Source: Lutibacter sp. (GTDB lineage: Bacteria; Bacteroidota; Bacteroidia; Flavobacteriales; Flavobacteriaceae). From it: a stretch of DNA of 64,000 nucleotides. This document shows positions 26,891-36,530 of the stretch, in pieces. The notes beneath the pieces were generated by a model, which had not been told where the DNA came from, did not search any database, and was given only the letters and a program-made list of their open reading frames with translations. Each line of letters starts with the position of its first letter. Position 1 is the stretch's first letter. Both the position numbers and the translations under genes were made by a program. The stretch spans positions 1-64,000 of the forward strand of contig NZ_JAKIUR010000001.1 of the NCBI RefSeq assembly GCF_021647475.1. The letters are read 5' to 3'.

Positions 26891-26959
26891 GGAAACTTTT
26901 TTTGTGTTTTAAGTTTCCTTTTATATCTTTGCACTTCAAAATTGTAAAAACACAATTTT
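26891..26959 (+). promoter_or_regulatory. Promoter with two palindromic operator candidates before tetR-efflux operon
   Basis: A full promoter, TTTG (26901-26904) N19 TATCTTTG (26924-26931), drives the operon. GGAAACTT (26891-26898) and AAGTTTCC (26911-26918) form a palindrome that brackets the -33 box and occupies the spacer. A second palindrome, AAAATTGT-N6-ACAATTTT (26938-26959), ends one base before the tetR ATG. Either could be the TetR operator; autoregulation is the inference. Confidence 0.7.
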
Positions 26960-26960
26960 A

Positions 26961-27560
26961 ATGAAAAATGAAATCTTAAAAAAATCTGGTGAAATATTTT
27001 TAAAATTTGGTTTTAAAAGTACTACTATGGATGATATTGCTAACAAATTAGCAATCTCTAAAAAAACTATTTATAAATATTTCAAAAACAAAGAGCAATT
27101 GGTAGATGAATCCGTTAGTTTTTTTCATAATTCAATTCATAATGAAGTTTCAGTAGTTTGTAATAAAGGATACAATGCCATTGAAGAAAATTTTGAAATA
27201 AAAAAAATGTTTAAAGATTTACTTCAAAACTCTAGTGAATCACCAATGTTTCAATTGCAAAAATACTATCCAAAAACCTACCATAATGTAATGGTTAACG
27301 AATTTACTATGTTTAAAGATTGTATTTCTCAAAATATTGAAAAAGGTATTACTGAAAAATTATATCGAAATAATATTGACATTAATATTACCACTAAACT
27401 GTATTTTACTATAGTTTTTGGTATTCATGATTCTAACCTTTTCCCATTAGAAAACAAAACATTAAATCAACTAGAAATTGATGCTTTAGAATATCATACC
27501 AGAGCAATTGCAACAAAAAAAGGAATAGATATATTAGAAAATCAATTAGATAAAATATAA
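26961..27560 (+). CDS. TetR-family repressor of the efflux operon
   Basis: Transcriptional regulator of 199 residues. The N-terminal TetR helix-turn-helix is clear (TMDDIANKLAISKKTIYKYFKNKEQL, about 22-47), followed by an all-helical ligand domain. It is the first gene of tetR-tolC-adaptor-RND, with 7 bp to the next gene. This is the common arrangement in which the repressor senses pump substrates and controls its own operon. Two palindromes over the promoter support autoregulation. Confidence 0.9.
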   Translation: MKNEILKKSGEIFLKFGFKSTTMDDIANKLAISKKTIYKYFKNKEQLVDESVSFFHNSIHNEVSVVCNKGYNAIEENFEIKKMFKDLLQNSSESPMFQLQKYYPKTYHNVMVNEFTMFKDCISQNIEKGITEKLYRNNIDINITTKLYFTIVFGIHDSNLFPLENKTLNQLEIDALEYHTRAIATKKGIDILENQLDKI

Positions 27561-27567
27561 TTAAGGA

Positions 27568-28911
27568 ATGAAAAAATTATTAGTTATAACTTTTACTTTA
27601 CTAATCGCAATTATAAGTAATGCCCAACAAACCAAATCTCTTTCGTTAAAAGAAGCCATTAATTATGCTTTAAAAAATAGTTATGCATCTATTAATGCTT
27701 CACGCGATATAAAAGCGGCAAAAAAGAAAAAATGGGAAACTACTACTATTGGCTTACCAAAAATTAGTGCCGAAATTGATTATCAAAACTGGATTAAACA
27801 ACAAGTATCTTTACTGCCTGCTGAATTTTTTGGTGGAAACCCTGGTGAATTTACTGAAATTACCTTTGGAAATAAACAAAACATGAATGCTACCGCTACG
27901 GTGAATCAATTACTTTTTGATGGCTCGTATTTAGTTGGATTACAATCCGCCAAAACCTATTTAAAAATTTCAGAAAACGCTAAAGAAAAAACTGATCTAG
28001 GAGTTAGAGAAGCCACAATTAATGCGTATGGAAATGTACTATTAAGTGAAGAAAGTATTAAAATTTTAGAAAAAAATAAAAAGACTTTAGAGAAAAATCT
28101 GCACGACACCAATCAAATATACTTAAACGGTTTAACAGAAGAAGAAAATGTTGAACAGTTAAAAATTACGCTTGCAAAAGTGAATAGTCAATTATCTAGA
28201 ACAAAAAAATTGAATGATATTGCGTATAAAATGCTAAACATTACCTTAGGAATTGATATACATTCTAAAATTATTTTAACCGATACTTTAGATCATTTAT
28301 CCCAAGAAAGTGAAGATTTACAATTATTAAATAATCAACTTAACATTGAAAATCATATTGATTATAAAATTGCAAAAAATACTGAAAGATCTAATGAGCT
28401 TTTGGTAAAACTAGAACAAAGTAAAGCATTACCATCCTTAAGTAGTTTTGTGAATTTTGGATATTCTGGTTTTGGAAATAATTTTGATTTCTTAAAAAAA
28501 CAACAAAAATGGTTTGATTCTTCTTTATTAGGTGTGAATTTAAAAATTCCGCTATTTAGTAGTTTAGAACGAAGCTCAAGAACACAACAAGCTAAAATTA
28601 AATTAGATAAAGCTAAAACTAATTTATACGAAACCTCTCAAAAAATTCAATTACAAGTAGAAAAAGCTAAAACTAATTATAATTATAGTTTGGAAGAATT
28701 AACCACATCAAAACAAACCTTGGCATTAGCCGAACGTATTGAACATAAACAAGAAATTAAATTTTTTGAAGGAATTTCAACCAGTTTTGATTTATCCAAT
28801 GCACAAACTCAATTATACACCATGCAACAAAGCTATTTACAAGCAATGCTAAATGTTATATCATACAAAGCCGCTTTAGATACCGCTTTAAACACACCAA
28901 TTAACCACTAG
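27568..28911 (+). CDS. TolC-family outer-membrane efflux protein
   Basis: Outer-membrane channel of 447 residues. A signal peptide (about 1-20, ending ISNAQ) is followed by two OEP repeats rich in alpha-helical coiled coil (about 25-220 and 235-440), including SLKEAINYALKNSYA at the start and AEAERIEHKQ-like heptads near the end. It is the outer component of the tripartite pump with the adaptor and RND genes that follow at 15 and 25 bp. Confidence 0.88.
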   Translation: MKKLLVITFTLLIAIISNAQQTKSLSLKEAINYALKNSYASINASRDIKAAKKKKWETTTIGLPKISAEIDYQNWIKQQVSLLPAEFFGGNPGEFTEITFGNKQNMNATATVNQLLFDGSYLVGLQSAKTYLKISENAKEKTDLGVREATINAYGNVLLSEESIKILEKNKKTLEKNLHDTNQIYLNGLTEEENVEQLKITLAKVNSQLSRTKKLNDIAYKMLNITLGIDIHSKIILTDTLDHLSQESEDLQLLNNQLNIENHIDYKIAKNTERSNELLVKLEQSKALPSLSSFVNFGYSGFGNNFDFLKKQQKWFDSSLLGVNLKIPLFSSLERSSRTQQAKIKLDKAKTNLYETSQKIQLQVEKAKTNYNYSLEELTTSKQTLALAERIEHKQEIKFFEGISTSFDLSNAQTQLYTMQQSYLQAMLNVISYKAALDTALNTPINH

Positions 28912-28925
28912 AAAAACCTATAAAA

Positions 28926-30059
28926 ATGAAAAATATATCACTACTTATTCTTACGGTTATCACTATCCTTTCTTGTGGTGAAAAGACTGAGAAATCAACT
29001 TTAGAACAACTAAACCTAAATAAGAATAACATTATAAGCAAAATAGATAGTTTATCTACAGCATTAAAATCTGTAGAACTAGAAATTGCCAAAATAGATA
29101 CTACCAAAAAACTACAAATTGTAACCTCAATTCCTGTAAAAAATGAAATTTTTAAACATTATGTTGAAATACAAGGTGTTGTAAAAACTAATAAAAATAT
29201 TGAAATTAGACCTGAGTTAGGTGGCAATGTTACCAAAATATTTGTAAAAGAAGGTCAACATGTTGCTGCTGGACAAATACTGGCTCAATTAGATGACTCA
29301 ACCATCAAAAGAAATATTGATGAATTGAATACCCAATTAGCTTTAGCTAAAACAACTTTTGAACGACAAAAACGTCTTTGGGATCAAAAAATAGGTTCTG
29401 AAATTCAATACTTACAAACAAAAACTAAAAAAGAAAGTTTACAAAATAATATTGCTGTTTTAAAAGCACAAGCAAAAAAAATGAAAATTATTGCTCCGTT
29501 TAGTGGTGTAATTGATGAAATTTTTCCAAAAGTTGGAGAACTTACCAGCCCGCAAACACCCGTTGTAAGATTACTAAATTTAGACAAAATGTATATAGAA
29601 GCAGACGTTTCTGAAAAATACGTTAACGCTATAAAAAAAGGTACTGAAGCAATAATTTCATTTGAAAACAACCCAAATCAAATAATTTCAAAAGTAAATC
29701 AAGTAGCTAACTTTATTGAACCAAATAATAGAAGTTTTAGAATTAAAGTGCCTATAAATGGTTTTAACAAAATACTAAAACCAAATTTAATAGCAAATTT
29801 AAAATTAAACGATTTTACAGCTAATAATGCAATAACAATTCCTTCAAATTTAATTCAAGAAGATCAAAAAGGAGAAAGTTTTGTGTTTAAAATTCAAAAA
29901 AATAACAATCAATTTAAAGCTGTAAAAACAATTGTTAAAACTGGTTTATCCTACAATAACACTACAAACATATTAGCTGGTTTAACCACAAACGATTTAA
30001 TTATAAATAAAGGTTCAAGAGGTGTTAAAAACAATCAAGCTATAACCGTTGTAAACTAA
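28926..30059 (+). CDS. RND efflux periplasmic adaptor, lipoprotein
   Basis: Membrane-fusion protein of 377 residues. An SPII signal with lipobox ILSC (cysteine 17) anchors it in the inner membrane. A short coiled coil follows (about 22-58), then a lipoyl/barrel-sandwich hybrid half (PELGGNVTKIFVKEGQHVAAGQIL, about 98-121), an alpha-hairpin (about 128-170), the second lipoyl half (IAPFSGVIDEIFPKVGE) and a beta-barrel. It links the TolC-like channel to the RND pump. Confidence 0.9.
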   Translation: MKNISLLILTVITILSCGEKTEKSTLEQLNLNKNNIISKIDSLSTALKSVELEIAKIDTTKKLQIVTSIPVKNEIFKHYVEIQGVVKTNKNIEIRPELGGNVTKIFVKEGQHVAAGQILAQLDDSTIKRNIDELNTQLALAKTTFERQKRLWDQKIGSEIQYLQTKTKKESLQNNIAVLKAQAKKMKIIAPFSGVIDEIFPKVGELTSPQTPVVRLLNLDKMYIEADVSEKYVNAIKKGTEAIISFENNPNQIISKVNQVANFIEPNNRSFRIKVPINGFNKILKPNLIANLKLNDFTANNAITIPSNLIQEDQKGESFVFKIQKNNNQFKAVKTIVKTGLSYNNTTNILAGLTTNDLIINKGSRGVKNNQAITVVN

Positions 30060-30083
30060 TTTTTAATTTGTAGAAATCAATTT

Positions 30084-33000
30084 ATGGAAACAACCAAAAA
30101 CACCATACTTAAAGAATTTAAACTTTCCTCCTGGGCTATTAAGAATAAAATGACAGTCTATGTTCTTATTCTTATCATATTTTTAGCAGGTTTAAGTTCA
30201 TATATGGGAATGCCACGTGAAGCATTTCCTGAAGTTTCAGCTCCCGAAGTTTATATTACCACTCCATATCCTGGAAATTCAGCTTTAGATATTGAAAAAT
30301 TAGTAACCCGACCTATTGAAAAAAAGGTAAATAACATCTCTGAAGTAGATGATATTATTTCTAATTCACTAGAAGGATATTCTACTATTGATGTAAAATT
30401 TGATTTTAGCGTAACTCCTGATGAAGCCTTACGGAAAGTAAAAGACAAAGTTGACGAAGCAAAAGCAGATAAAAATTTCCCAAAAGATTTACCCGCTGAA
30501 CCCAACGTATTTAAACTAAATTTTGCTGAAATGATGCCTATTATGAATATCAACCTATCAGGTGATTTTTCTATGGATCAATTAAAAAAATTCGGTGAAT
30601 ATTTACAAGATGAAATAGAAGCATTACCCGAAATTAGTGAAGTTGACATTCGTGGAGTTCAAGACAAAGAAATGGCTATTAGTATAGACTTGTACAAAAT
30701 GCAATCTATGGAAATTAATTTTAATGATATTGCTAATGCTATAAAAAATGAAAACATAACTATTAGTGGTGGTGAAATTAAAGAAGGTGGTTTACGTAAA
30801 AACATTAGAGTTGACGGCGAGTTTAAAAACGCACAAGAAATTGCAAATATTATAGTAAAACGTGAAAAACAAAAAGCAGTTTATTTACGTGATATAGCAA
30901 CAGTAACCTATAAAGAACAAGAAAAAGAAAGCTATGCACGCCAATACGGACAATCTGTTGTTATGCTTGATGTAAAAAAACGCGGTGGCGAAAACTTAAT
31001 AAACGCTTCAGAAAAAATTGATAAAATTATAGCAAAATCAAAATCCGAAGTCTTTCCTCAAAATTTGGTTATTTCAAAAACCAATGATATGTCCGGAAAA
31101 ACTAAAACTCAAGTTTCAGACTTAGAAAATAGCATTATTTTAGGAATGCTATTAGTCATTGGAGTTCTTATGTTTTTCTTAGGATTAAGAAATGCATTAT
31201 TTGTCGGTATTGCAATACCAATGTCAATGTTTATGTCATTTATTATTTTGAGTTTAATGGGAGTTACCTTAAATACTATGGTTCTGTTTTCATTAGTATT
31301 GGCTCTTGGAATGTTAGTAGATAATGGTATTGTGGTAGTGGAAAATATTTATCGTTTAATGGATGAAAAAGGATATTCTGCCATAGATGCTGCCAAATAT
31401 GGCGTTGGTGAAGTTGCTATGCCAATTATAGCATCTACAGCAACTACTTTAGCCGCATTTTTACCATTAGCTTTTTGGCCCGGTATTATAGGTGAATTTA
31501 TGAAATACTTACCTATAACTCTTATTATTGTACTCAGTTCTTCTCTATTTGTTGCTTTGGTTATAAACCCAGTGCTTACCTCAGTTTATATGAAAGTAAA
31601 AGAAAAAAAGAGAAATGTTAAAACTCGATTTAAAGTTGGGCTGCTCTTATTTTTTATAGGAACTTTAATTATAGTGTCAGGATTAACTTTTGCTTCTAAA
31701 ATAATGGTAGCTATTGGTAATTTGGTAATATTAACTGGTGCTTTAGGCTATTTAAACACAAAGGTTTTAGATCCAGGAACACAATGGTTTCAAACTGTAT
31801 TTTTACCTAAATTAGAAAACTTATATGAACGTTTTTTACAATATGTGCTTAGAGGTAAACATCCTTTAGCTTTTTTTGGTGGTACTATTTTATTACTAGT
31901 GTTTTCTTTAGTATTATTCGCATTATTCCCGCCAAAAGTAGATTTTTTCCCAGACAATCAACCTAAGCAAGTATATGTTTATATAGAATTTCCTATTGGC
32001 ACTGATATAAATACAACCAATAATTTTACCAAGCAAATGGAAAATAAAGTGGTTAATTATTTAAATCAATATACCATAAACGGCAAAAATTTTATGATAA
32101 CTTCTGTAATTGAACAAGTAGGTGAAGGAGCCGGAGACACAAGCAGAGGATATCAAGGTGGTAGTACGCCTAACAAATCTAAAATTTCTATTGATTTTGT
32201 TGACTATCAAGATAGAGTTAACCCAAAAACAGGTGAAAAAGTTAGTAGCCAAAAAATAATGAATGAGGTTAGAAAATTAATTGGTAGTTATGCTGGAATT
32301 AAAATTGTAGTAGCTAAAGATAAAAATGGACCTCCAACAGGTGCCCCTATAAATTTAGAAATTTCAGGAGACAACTATTCGCAATTAATGAATGTTGCCA
32401 ACAATATGAGAAGTTTTATAAACAAACAAAATATTGCTGGAATAGAAGGATTAAAAATAGATGTAAATCAAGGAAAACCTGAACTTCCCGTAATAATTGA
32501 TCGACAAAAAGCACGTAGATTAAATATTTCTACCGGGCAAATTGCAGATGCTTTACGAACCGCTTTGTACGGAAAAGAAGTTTCAAGATTTAAAGATGGT
32601 GAAGATGATTATCCCATAAATATAAGGTTAATGGATAAATACCGCTACAATGAAGATGCCTTAATGAACCAAAAAATAACCTTTAGAGATCAAACGGATG
32701 GAGGAATTATAAAACAAATTCCTATTTCTTCAGTGGCTACATTAAAAAACGCTTCAACATTTGACGTAGTTAAACGAAAAAATTTAAAACGAGTTATTAC
32801 ATTATATTCTAATGTAATTGATGGTTATAATGCAAATCAAATTGTTGCTAAAATGGGTGTAGCCATTAAAAATTACAAAATGCCAACTGGTGTAAAATAC
32901 CAATTTACTGGTGAACAAGAAAAGCAAACTGAAAATATGAATTTTTTACTTAATGCTTTAATGATTGCGTTAATGGCAATCTTTTTAATACTTGTTGGAC

Positions 33001-33557
33001 AATTTAACTCTGCCTCTACTCCTTTTATAATCTCAATGGCAGTACTACTTAGTTTAATAGGAGTATTTTTAGGTTTAGTAATTTTTAGAATGGATTTTAT
33101 TATTATCATGTCAATGTTAGGTATTATTTCCCTAGCAGGAATTGTGGTAAACAACGCCATTGTACTTATCGATTATACCAATTTAATAATGGAACGTAAA
33201 CGGAATGAGAACAACATAAAAGAAGGTTTATTACCTATTAACTTAGTTTTTGAAAGTATTGTTGAAGGAGGTAAAACACGTTTACGACCTGTACTTTTAA
33301 CAGCTATAACTACAGTTCTAGGATTAATACCATTAGCATTAGGTATTAACATAGATTTTATTGGTTTGTTTACTGAATTTAAACCTAATATTTATATGGG
33401 AGGTGAAAATGTTATGTTTTGGGGTCCTTTAGCTTGGACCGTTATTTTCGGACTTACATTTGCTACATTTTTAACCTTAATAATTGTACCAGTTATGTAT
33501 TATTTATTAAATAAAGTCAAATTATATTTCTCAAAAAATAAGACGGCTCAAGTTTAG
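30084..33557 (+). CDS. RND multidrug-efflux permease (AcrB/HAE1 type) with membrane insertion
   Basis: Proton-driven inner-membrane pump of 1157 residues, about 110 longer than AcrB. Standard parts: helix 1 at about 21-38, porter domain, helices 2-6 at about 350-502 (with ALGMLVDNGIVVVENIYRLMD carrying the proton-relay aspartates), second porter domain, and helices 8-12 in the C-terminal part (LAGIVVNNAIVLIDY). An insertion after residue 503 contains a basic linker and an extra hydrophobic pair (about 515-555) before helix 7. That is known in many Bacteroidota pumps. Last or next-to-last gene of the tetR operon; recX follows by 18 bp. Confidence 0.92.
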   Translation: METTKNTILKEFKLSSWAIKNKMTVYVLILIIFLAGLSSYMGMPREAFPEVSAPEVYITTPYPGNSALDIEKLVTRPIEKKVNNISEVDDIISNSLEGYSTIDVKFDFSVTPDEALRKVKDKVDEAKADKNFPKDLPAEPNVFKLNFAEMMPIMNINLSGDFSMDQLKKFGEYLQDEIEALPEISEVDIRGVQDKEMAISIDLYKMQSMEINFNDIANAIKNENITISGGEIKEGGLRKNIRVDGEFKNAQEIANIIVKREKQKAVYLRDIATVTYKEQEKESYARQYGQSVVMLDVKKRGGENLINASEKIDKIIAKSKSEVFPQNLVISKTNDMSGKTKTQVSDLENSIILGMLLVIGVLMFFLGLRNALFVGIAIPMSMFMSFIILSLMGVTLNTMVLFSLVLALGMLVDNGIVVVENIYRLMDEKGYSAIDAAKYGVGEVAMPIIASTATTLAAFLPLAFWPGIIGEFMKYLPITLIIVLSSSLFVALVINPVLTSVYMKVKEKKRNVKTRFKVGLLLFFIGTLIIVSGLTFASKIMVAIGNLVILTGALGYLNTKVLDPGTQWFQTVFLPKLENLYERFLQYVLRGKHPLAFFGGTILLLVFSLVLFALFPPKVDFFPDNQPKQVYVYIEFPIGTDINTTNNFTKQMENKVVNYLNQYTINGKNFMITSVIEQVGEGAGDTSRGYQGGSTPNKSKISIDFVDYQDRVNPKTGEKVSSQKIMNEVRKLIGSYAGIKIVVAKDKNGPPTGAPINLEISGDNYSQLMNVANNMRSFINKQNIAGIEGLKIDVNQGKPELPVIIDRQKARRLNISTGQIADALRTALYGKEVSRFKDGEDDYPINIRLMDKYRYNEDALMNQKITFRDQTDGGIIKQIPISSVATLKNASTFDVVKRKNLKRVITLYSNVIDGYNANQIVAKMGVAIKNYKMPTGVKYQFTGEQEKQTENMNFLLNALMIALMAIFLILVGQFNSASTPFIISMAVLLSLIGVFLGLVIFRMDFIIIMSMLGIISLAGIVVNNAIVLIDYTNLIMERKRNENNIKEGLLPINLVFESIVEGGKTRLRPVLLTAITTVLGLIPLALGINIDFIGLFTEFKPNIYMGGENVMFWGPLAWTVIFGLTFATFLTLIIVPVMYYLLNKVKLYFSKNKTAQV

Positions 33558-33575
33558 GTAGTTTTATTTTATTTT

Positions 33576-34061
33576 ATGAAAACCCAAAAAACATATACTG
33601 TTGATGAAGCCACCAAAGTTTTAGAACATTTTTGTGCTTATCAAGAGCGCTGTCATAAAGAAGTTGAAAAAAAACTTTATAATTTAAATATGATTCCTGA
33701 AGCTAAAGAAAAAATTATACTTCATTTATTACAACATAATTTTTTAAATGAAGAACGATTTGCAAAAGCCTTTGTAAGAGGTAAATTTTCTATAAAAAAA
33801 TGGGGGCGAATTAAAATTATTAGTCAGTTAAAATTTAAACAAGTTTCAATATATAATATTAAAACCGCACTGCAAGAAATTGATGAAGAAGCCTACTTTA
33901 AAACGCTTCAAAAAATTGCAGAAAAAAAATTGACATTAATAAAAGAAACTAATAATTATAAAAAAAGAAATAAACTTTCTAATTATTTAATTTCTAAAGG
34001 ATTTGAATCAAATTTAGTTTATAAAATTGTTAATAGTTTATTTACTGATTTAAATCACTGA
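33576..34061 (+). CDS. recX: RecX-family regulatory protein
   Basis: Small helical protein of 161 residues that modulates RecA filaments in other bacteria. The RecX three-helix repeats can be followed: CAYQERCHKEVEKKLYNL (about 17-34) with LNEERFAKAFVRGKFSIKKWGRIKI (about 53-77) and a second and third repeat to the end (LISKGFESNLVYKIV). It is placed 18 bp after the RND gene, so read-through expression with the pump is likely. recA is not in the window. Confidence 0.85.
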   Translation: MKTQKTYTVDEATKVLEHFCAYQERCHKEVEKKLYNLNMIPEAKEKIILHLLQHNFLNEERFAKAFVRGKFSIKKWGRIKIISQLKFKQVSIYNIKTALQEIDEEAYFKTLQKIAEKKLTLIKETNNYKKRNKLSNYLISKGFESNLVYKIVNSLFTDLNH

Positions 34062-34111
34062 TTTTAAGCATATAAAATATTAATCTAAAAAAATTATTGC
34101 CTAAAAATCTT

Positions 34112-34642
34112 CTAATAAGAACCATTAAAACTACGTTTTAACTTTTTTATTAATATTGAATCTTTTTCTTTATTAACTTTTATAACTTCATCAATATTTG
34201 CATTAGGAATGGTTAACGATAATACATAATGTTTTATTTTCCAAGAATTTTTATATCTAATTAGTACTCCAGAACCTCTACAAACTCCCATCCAAGTATC
34301 TAAAAGTTCGTCAAACCAAGCAATTTTATTATCTTTTTGAAAATAAATATTTCGTTTTAAAGGAGTGAAATTCCAAGCTTTTCCTCTGTCAAAAAAAGGC
34401 TTACTGAACTTTTCAAATTCTTTTTTATTCCAATGTTCCCCAGCTTCTGTACCAAGAAAAACAAAATCTTTATCCATTGCATCAAAATAACCTTTATAAT
34501 TTGTGGTGGCAGCATCTTTATGCCAAGTATTTAAAACATTATTTATGGCTTCTTTCTTTTTAACTACATTTAAATTAGTTGACTTTTGATTATTACAACT
34601 AATAAAAAGTAAAAGTAGTACTATTGGAGTGCAATATTTCAT
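34112..34642 (-). CDS. NTF2/SnoaL-like lipoprotein
   Basis: Protein of 176 residues with an SPII signal (lipobox FISC, cysteine 16). The mature part has the cone-shaped NTF2-like signature: INNVLNTWHKDAATTNYKGYFDAM (about 34-57), FLGTEAGEHWNKKEFEKFSKPFF, and paired strands with IAWFDELLDTWMG (about 112-124). It fits the DUF4440/SnoaL-like group often found as flavobacterial lipoproteins. Ligand or activity unknown. It follows the 211-residue lipoprotein gene by 9 bp and is co-transcribed with it. Confidence 0.7.
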   Translation of the reverse strand: MKYCTPIVLLLLFISCNNQKSTNLNVVKKKEAINNVLNTWHKDAATTNYKGYFDAMDKDFVFLGTEAGEHWNKKEFEKFSKPFFDRGKAWNFTPLKRNIYFQKDNKIAWFDELLDTWMGVCRGSGVLIRYKNSWKIKHYVLSLTIPNANIDEVIKVNKEKDSILIKKLKRSFNGSY

Positions 34643-34651
34643 AAGCTAAAA

Positions 34652-35287
34652 TTATTTAATAATTGGTTTATCTTTTGATATTTTTTTTCGAAAAGGTCTT
34701 TTCCTGTAACGATTAATATCTTTTTTAAAAGGACTAACCTTAGGTTTTTTAATCTCTTTTATTGGCTTTTCCGTATCTATCTCTAATGCCTTTTGAAGAG
34801 CTAAAGTCTTGTACAAAGTATTAATTTTAGAATTTAAAGCTGAAAAAACAGTTAAAATACTTGTTACTTCTTCCTTAACTTCAGCGTTTTTTATAGAAGA
34901 AATTGTAGCCATATCTGCCAACCGTAAGGTTTCATTTTCTAACACATTTATCCTCGCAATTACACTCGGAATTTTTAAATCTTCTACCCTTATAGAGTCT
35001 TTCATTAAAATTACCAAATCACTTAATTCTTTAGCATTTGAAAGTGCTTCAGAAGTAGAAATATTATAAAATTGAATTATAAAATCATCCACATCTGTAT
35101 ATTCTCTCCATTTAGAAAGCTTATTTTTTGCAGTTGGAATTAGCACTTCCCCCAAAGGAACCTCAATTCTACTATTTACAATTTTCAAGGAATCTTTTGT
35201 GGAAATAACCTGAGTTTTAAGTTTCTTTTTAGAACAGGAAACTGTTCCTAATAAAATAATTACAAAAAGATAAAATAAATGCTTCAT
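34652..35287 (-). CDS. Uncharacterised helical lipoprotein
   Basis: Protein of 211 residues with an SPII signal peptide (lipobox TVSC, cysteine 18). The body (about 45-165) is helical. The C-terminus is strongly basic and proline/lysine rich (KKPKVSPFKKDINRYRKRPF...), suggesting interaction with an acidic partner or the membrane surface. No family is recognised. It forms an operon with the NTF2-like lipoprotein and diverges from the threonine dehydrogenase gene. Confidence 0.65.
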   Translation of the reverse strand: MKHLFYLFVIILLGTVSCSKKKLKTQVISTKDSLKIVNSRIEVPLGEVLIPTAKNKLSKWREYTDVDDFIIQFYNISTSEALSNAKELSDLVILMKDSIRVEDLKIPSVIARINVLENETLRLADMATISSIKNAEVKEEVTSILTVFSALNSKINTLYKTLALQKALEIDTEKPIKEIKKPKVSPFKKDINRYRKRPFRKKISKDKPIIK

Positions 35288-35339
35288 ACAATATTAAATT
35301 CACTTCAAAAATAGCAATAAATTACTTGTTTTAATAAAA

Positions 35340-35400
35340 TTTTATCAAATTGATAAAAATTAATTCTCAAAAAATTAAATTCATATTTTCAGTATCTTTG
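35340..35400 (+). promoter_or_regulatory. -7 box and palindrome upstream of threonine dehydrogenase
   Basis: TATCTTTG (35393-35400) is an exact -7 match 29 bp before the ATG. A palindrome TTTTATCA-AAT-TGATAAAA lies at 35340-35358, in the upstream activator or operator position. Its inward order is the reverse of an FNR site. Confidence 0.5.
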
Positions 35401-35429
35401 AAATCTATAATTGAACAACAAAACTAACA

Positions 35430-36386
35430 ATGAATAAACAAATATTAATTATTGGCGCTTGTGGTCAAATTGGTACGGAATTAACGTTAAAACTTCGGGG
35501 AATTAATGGTAACGATTCGGTAATTGCATCTGATATCAGAGAAGGAAATGAAGAACTAATGCAATCTGGCCCTTTTGAAATTGTAGATGCCATGGATAAA
35601 AACAGTATTGAAAAAATAGTAGATAAATATGCTATTTCTGAAATTTATTTAATGGCTGCTATGCTTTCTGCAACAGGTGAAAAATTTCCTGCAAAAGCTT
35701 GGGAACTTAACATGACTTCATTGTTTAATGTACTTAATTTAGCTAAAGACAAAAGAATAAAAAAAATGTTTTGGCCAAGTTCTATTGCGGCATTTGGACC
35801 AACAACTCCAAAAGAAAACACACCACAAGAAACCATAATGGAGCCTTCTACTGTTTACGGCATTAGTAAACAGGCAGGTGAACGTTGGTGTGAATATTAC
35901 TTTAACAAGTATGGAGTTGATGTTAGAAGTGTACGTTATCCTGGAATTATTAGTTGGAAAACAAATCCGGGTGGAGGCACTACTGATTATGCCGTTGAAA
36001 TATACAATAATGCTTTATTAATTGGTAAATATGATTCTTTTTTAAATAAAAACACCAAATTACCAATGATGTATATGGATGATGCCATTGCTGCAACCAT
36101 TCAAATTATGGATGCAAAACCAGAAGATGTTAAAATTAGATCCTCATATAATTTAGCCGCAATGAGTTTTACACCTGAAGAAATTGCTTTAGAAATTAAA
36201 ACGTTTATTCCTAATTTTGAAATTTCTTACCACGAAGATTTTAGACAACGAATTGCAGATAGTTGGCCTCAAAGTATTGATGATTCTAGAGCTCAAGAAG
36301 ATTGGGGTTGGAAACATCAATTTGATTTGCATACCATGTCAAAAAACATGCTAAATAGTCTTCATAAAAAATTTGAAGATAAATAA
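35430..36386 (+). CDS. L-threonine 3-dehydrogenase, short-chain (SDR) type
   Basis: NAD-dependent dehydrogenase of 318 residues of the extended SDR fold. The Rossmann motif GACGQIG is at 9-15 and the catalytic YxxxK appears as VYGISKQAGE (about 142-151), with WPSSIAAFG before it. The sequence, including RYPGIISWKTNPGGGTTDYAVEIY (about 168-191), fits the SDR-type threonine dehydrogenase known from Flavobacterium, distinct from the zinc-dependent Tdh. It turns threonine into 2-amino-3-ketobutyrate. It ends in a strong terminator, so it is probably transcribed alone. Confidence 0.88.
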   Translation: MNKQILIIGACGQIGTELTLKLRGINGNDSVIASDIREGNEELMQSGPFEIVDAMDKNSIEKIVDKYAISEIYLMAAMLSATGEKFPAKAWELNMTSLFNVLNLAKDKRIKKMFWPSSIAAFGPTTPKENTPQETIMEPSTVYGISKQAGERWCEYYFNKYGVDVRSVRYPGIISWKTNPGGGTTDYAVEIYNNALLIGKYDSFLNKNTKLPMMYMDDAIAATIQIMDAKPEDVKIRSSYNLAAMSFTPEEIALEIKTFIPNFEISYHEDFRQRIADSWPQSIDDSRAQEDWGWKHQFDLHTMSKNMLNSLHKKFEDK

Positions 36387-36410
36387 TTAGTCATTATTTC
36401 AATGAATTAA

Positions 36411-36436
36411 CCTGTACTAAAAGTACAGGTTTTTTT
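36411..36436 (+). terminator. Terminator after threonine dehydrogenase
   Basis: CCTGTACT and AGTACAGG form an 8-bp stem with a three-base loop followed by seven T residues, 25 bp after the stop codon. Confidence 0.88.
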
Positions 36437-36530
36437 GTTTTTAATCTAAAATTATATGCATTATAATAGTGCTAACACAAACTATAAATTAAAAAAACAA
36501 TAAAGAATTTAAACATTTATTATAACTATA

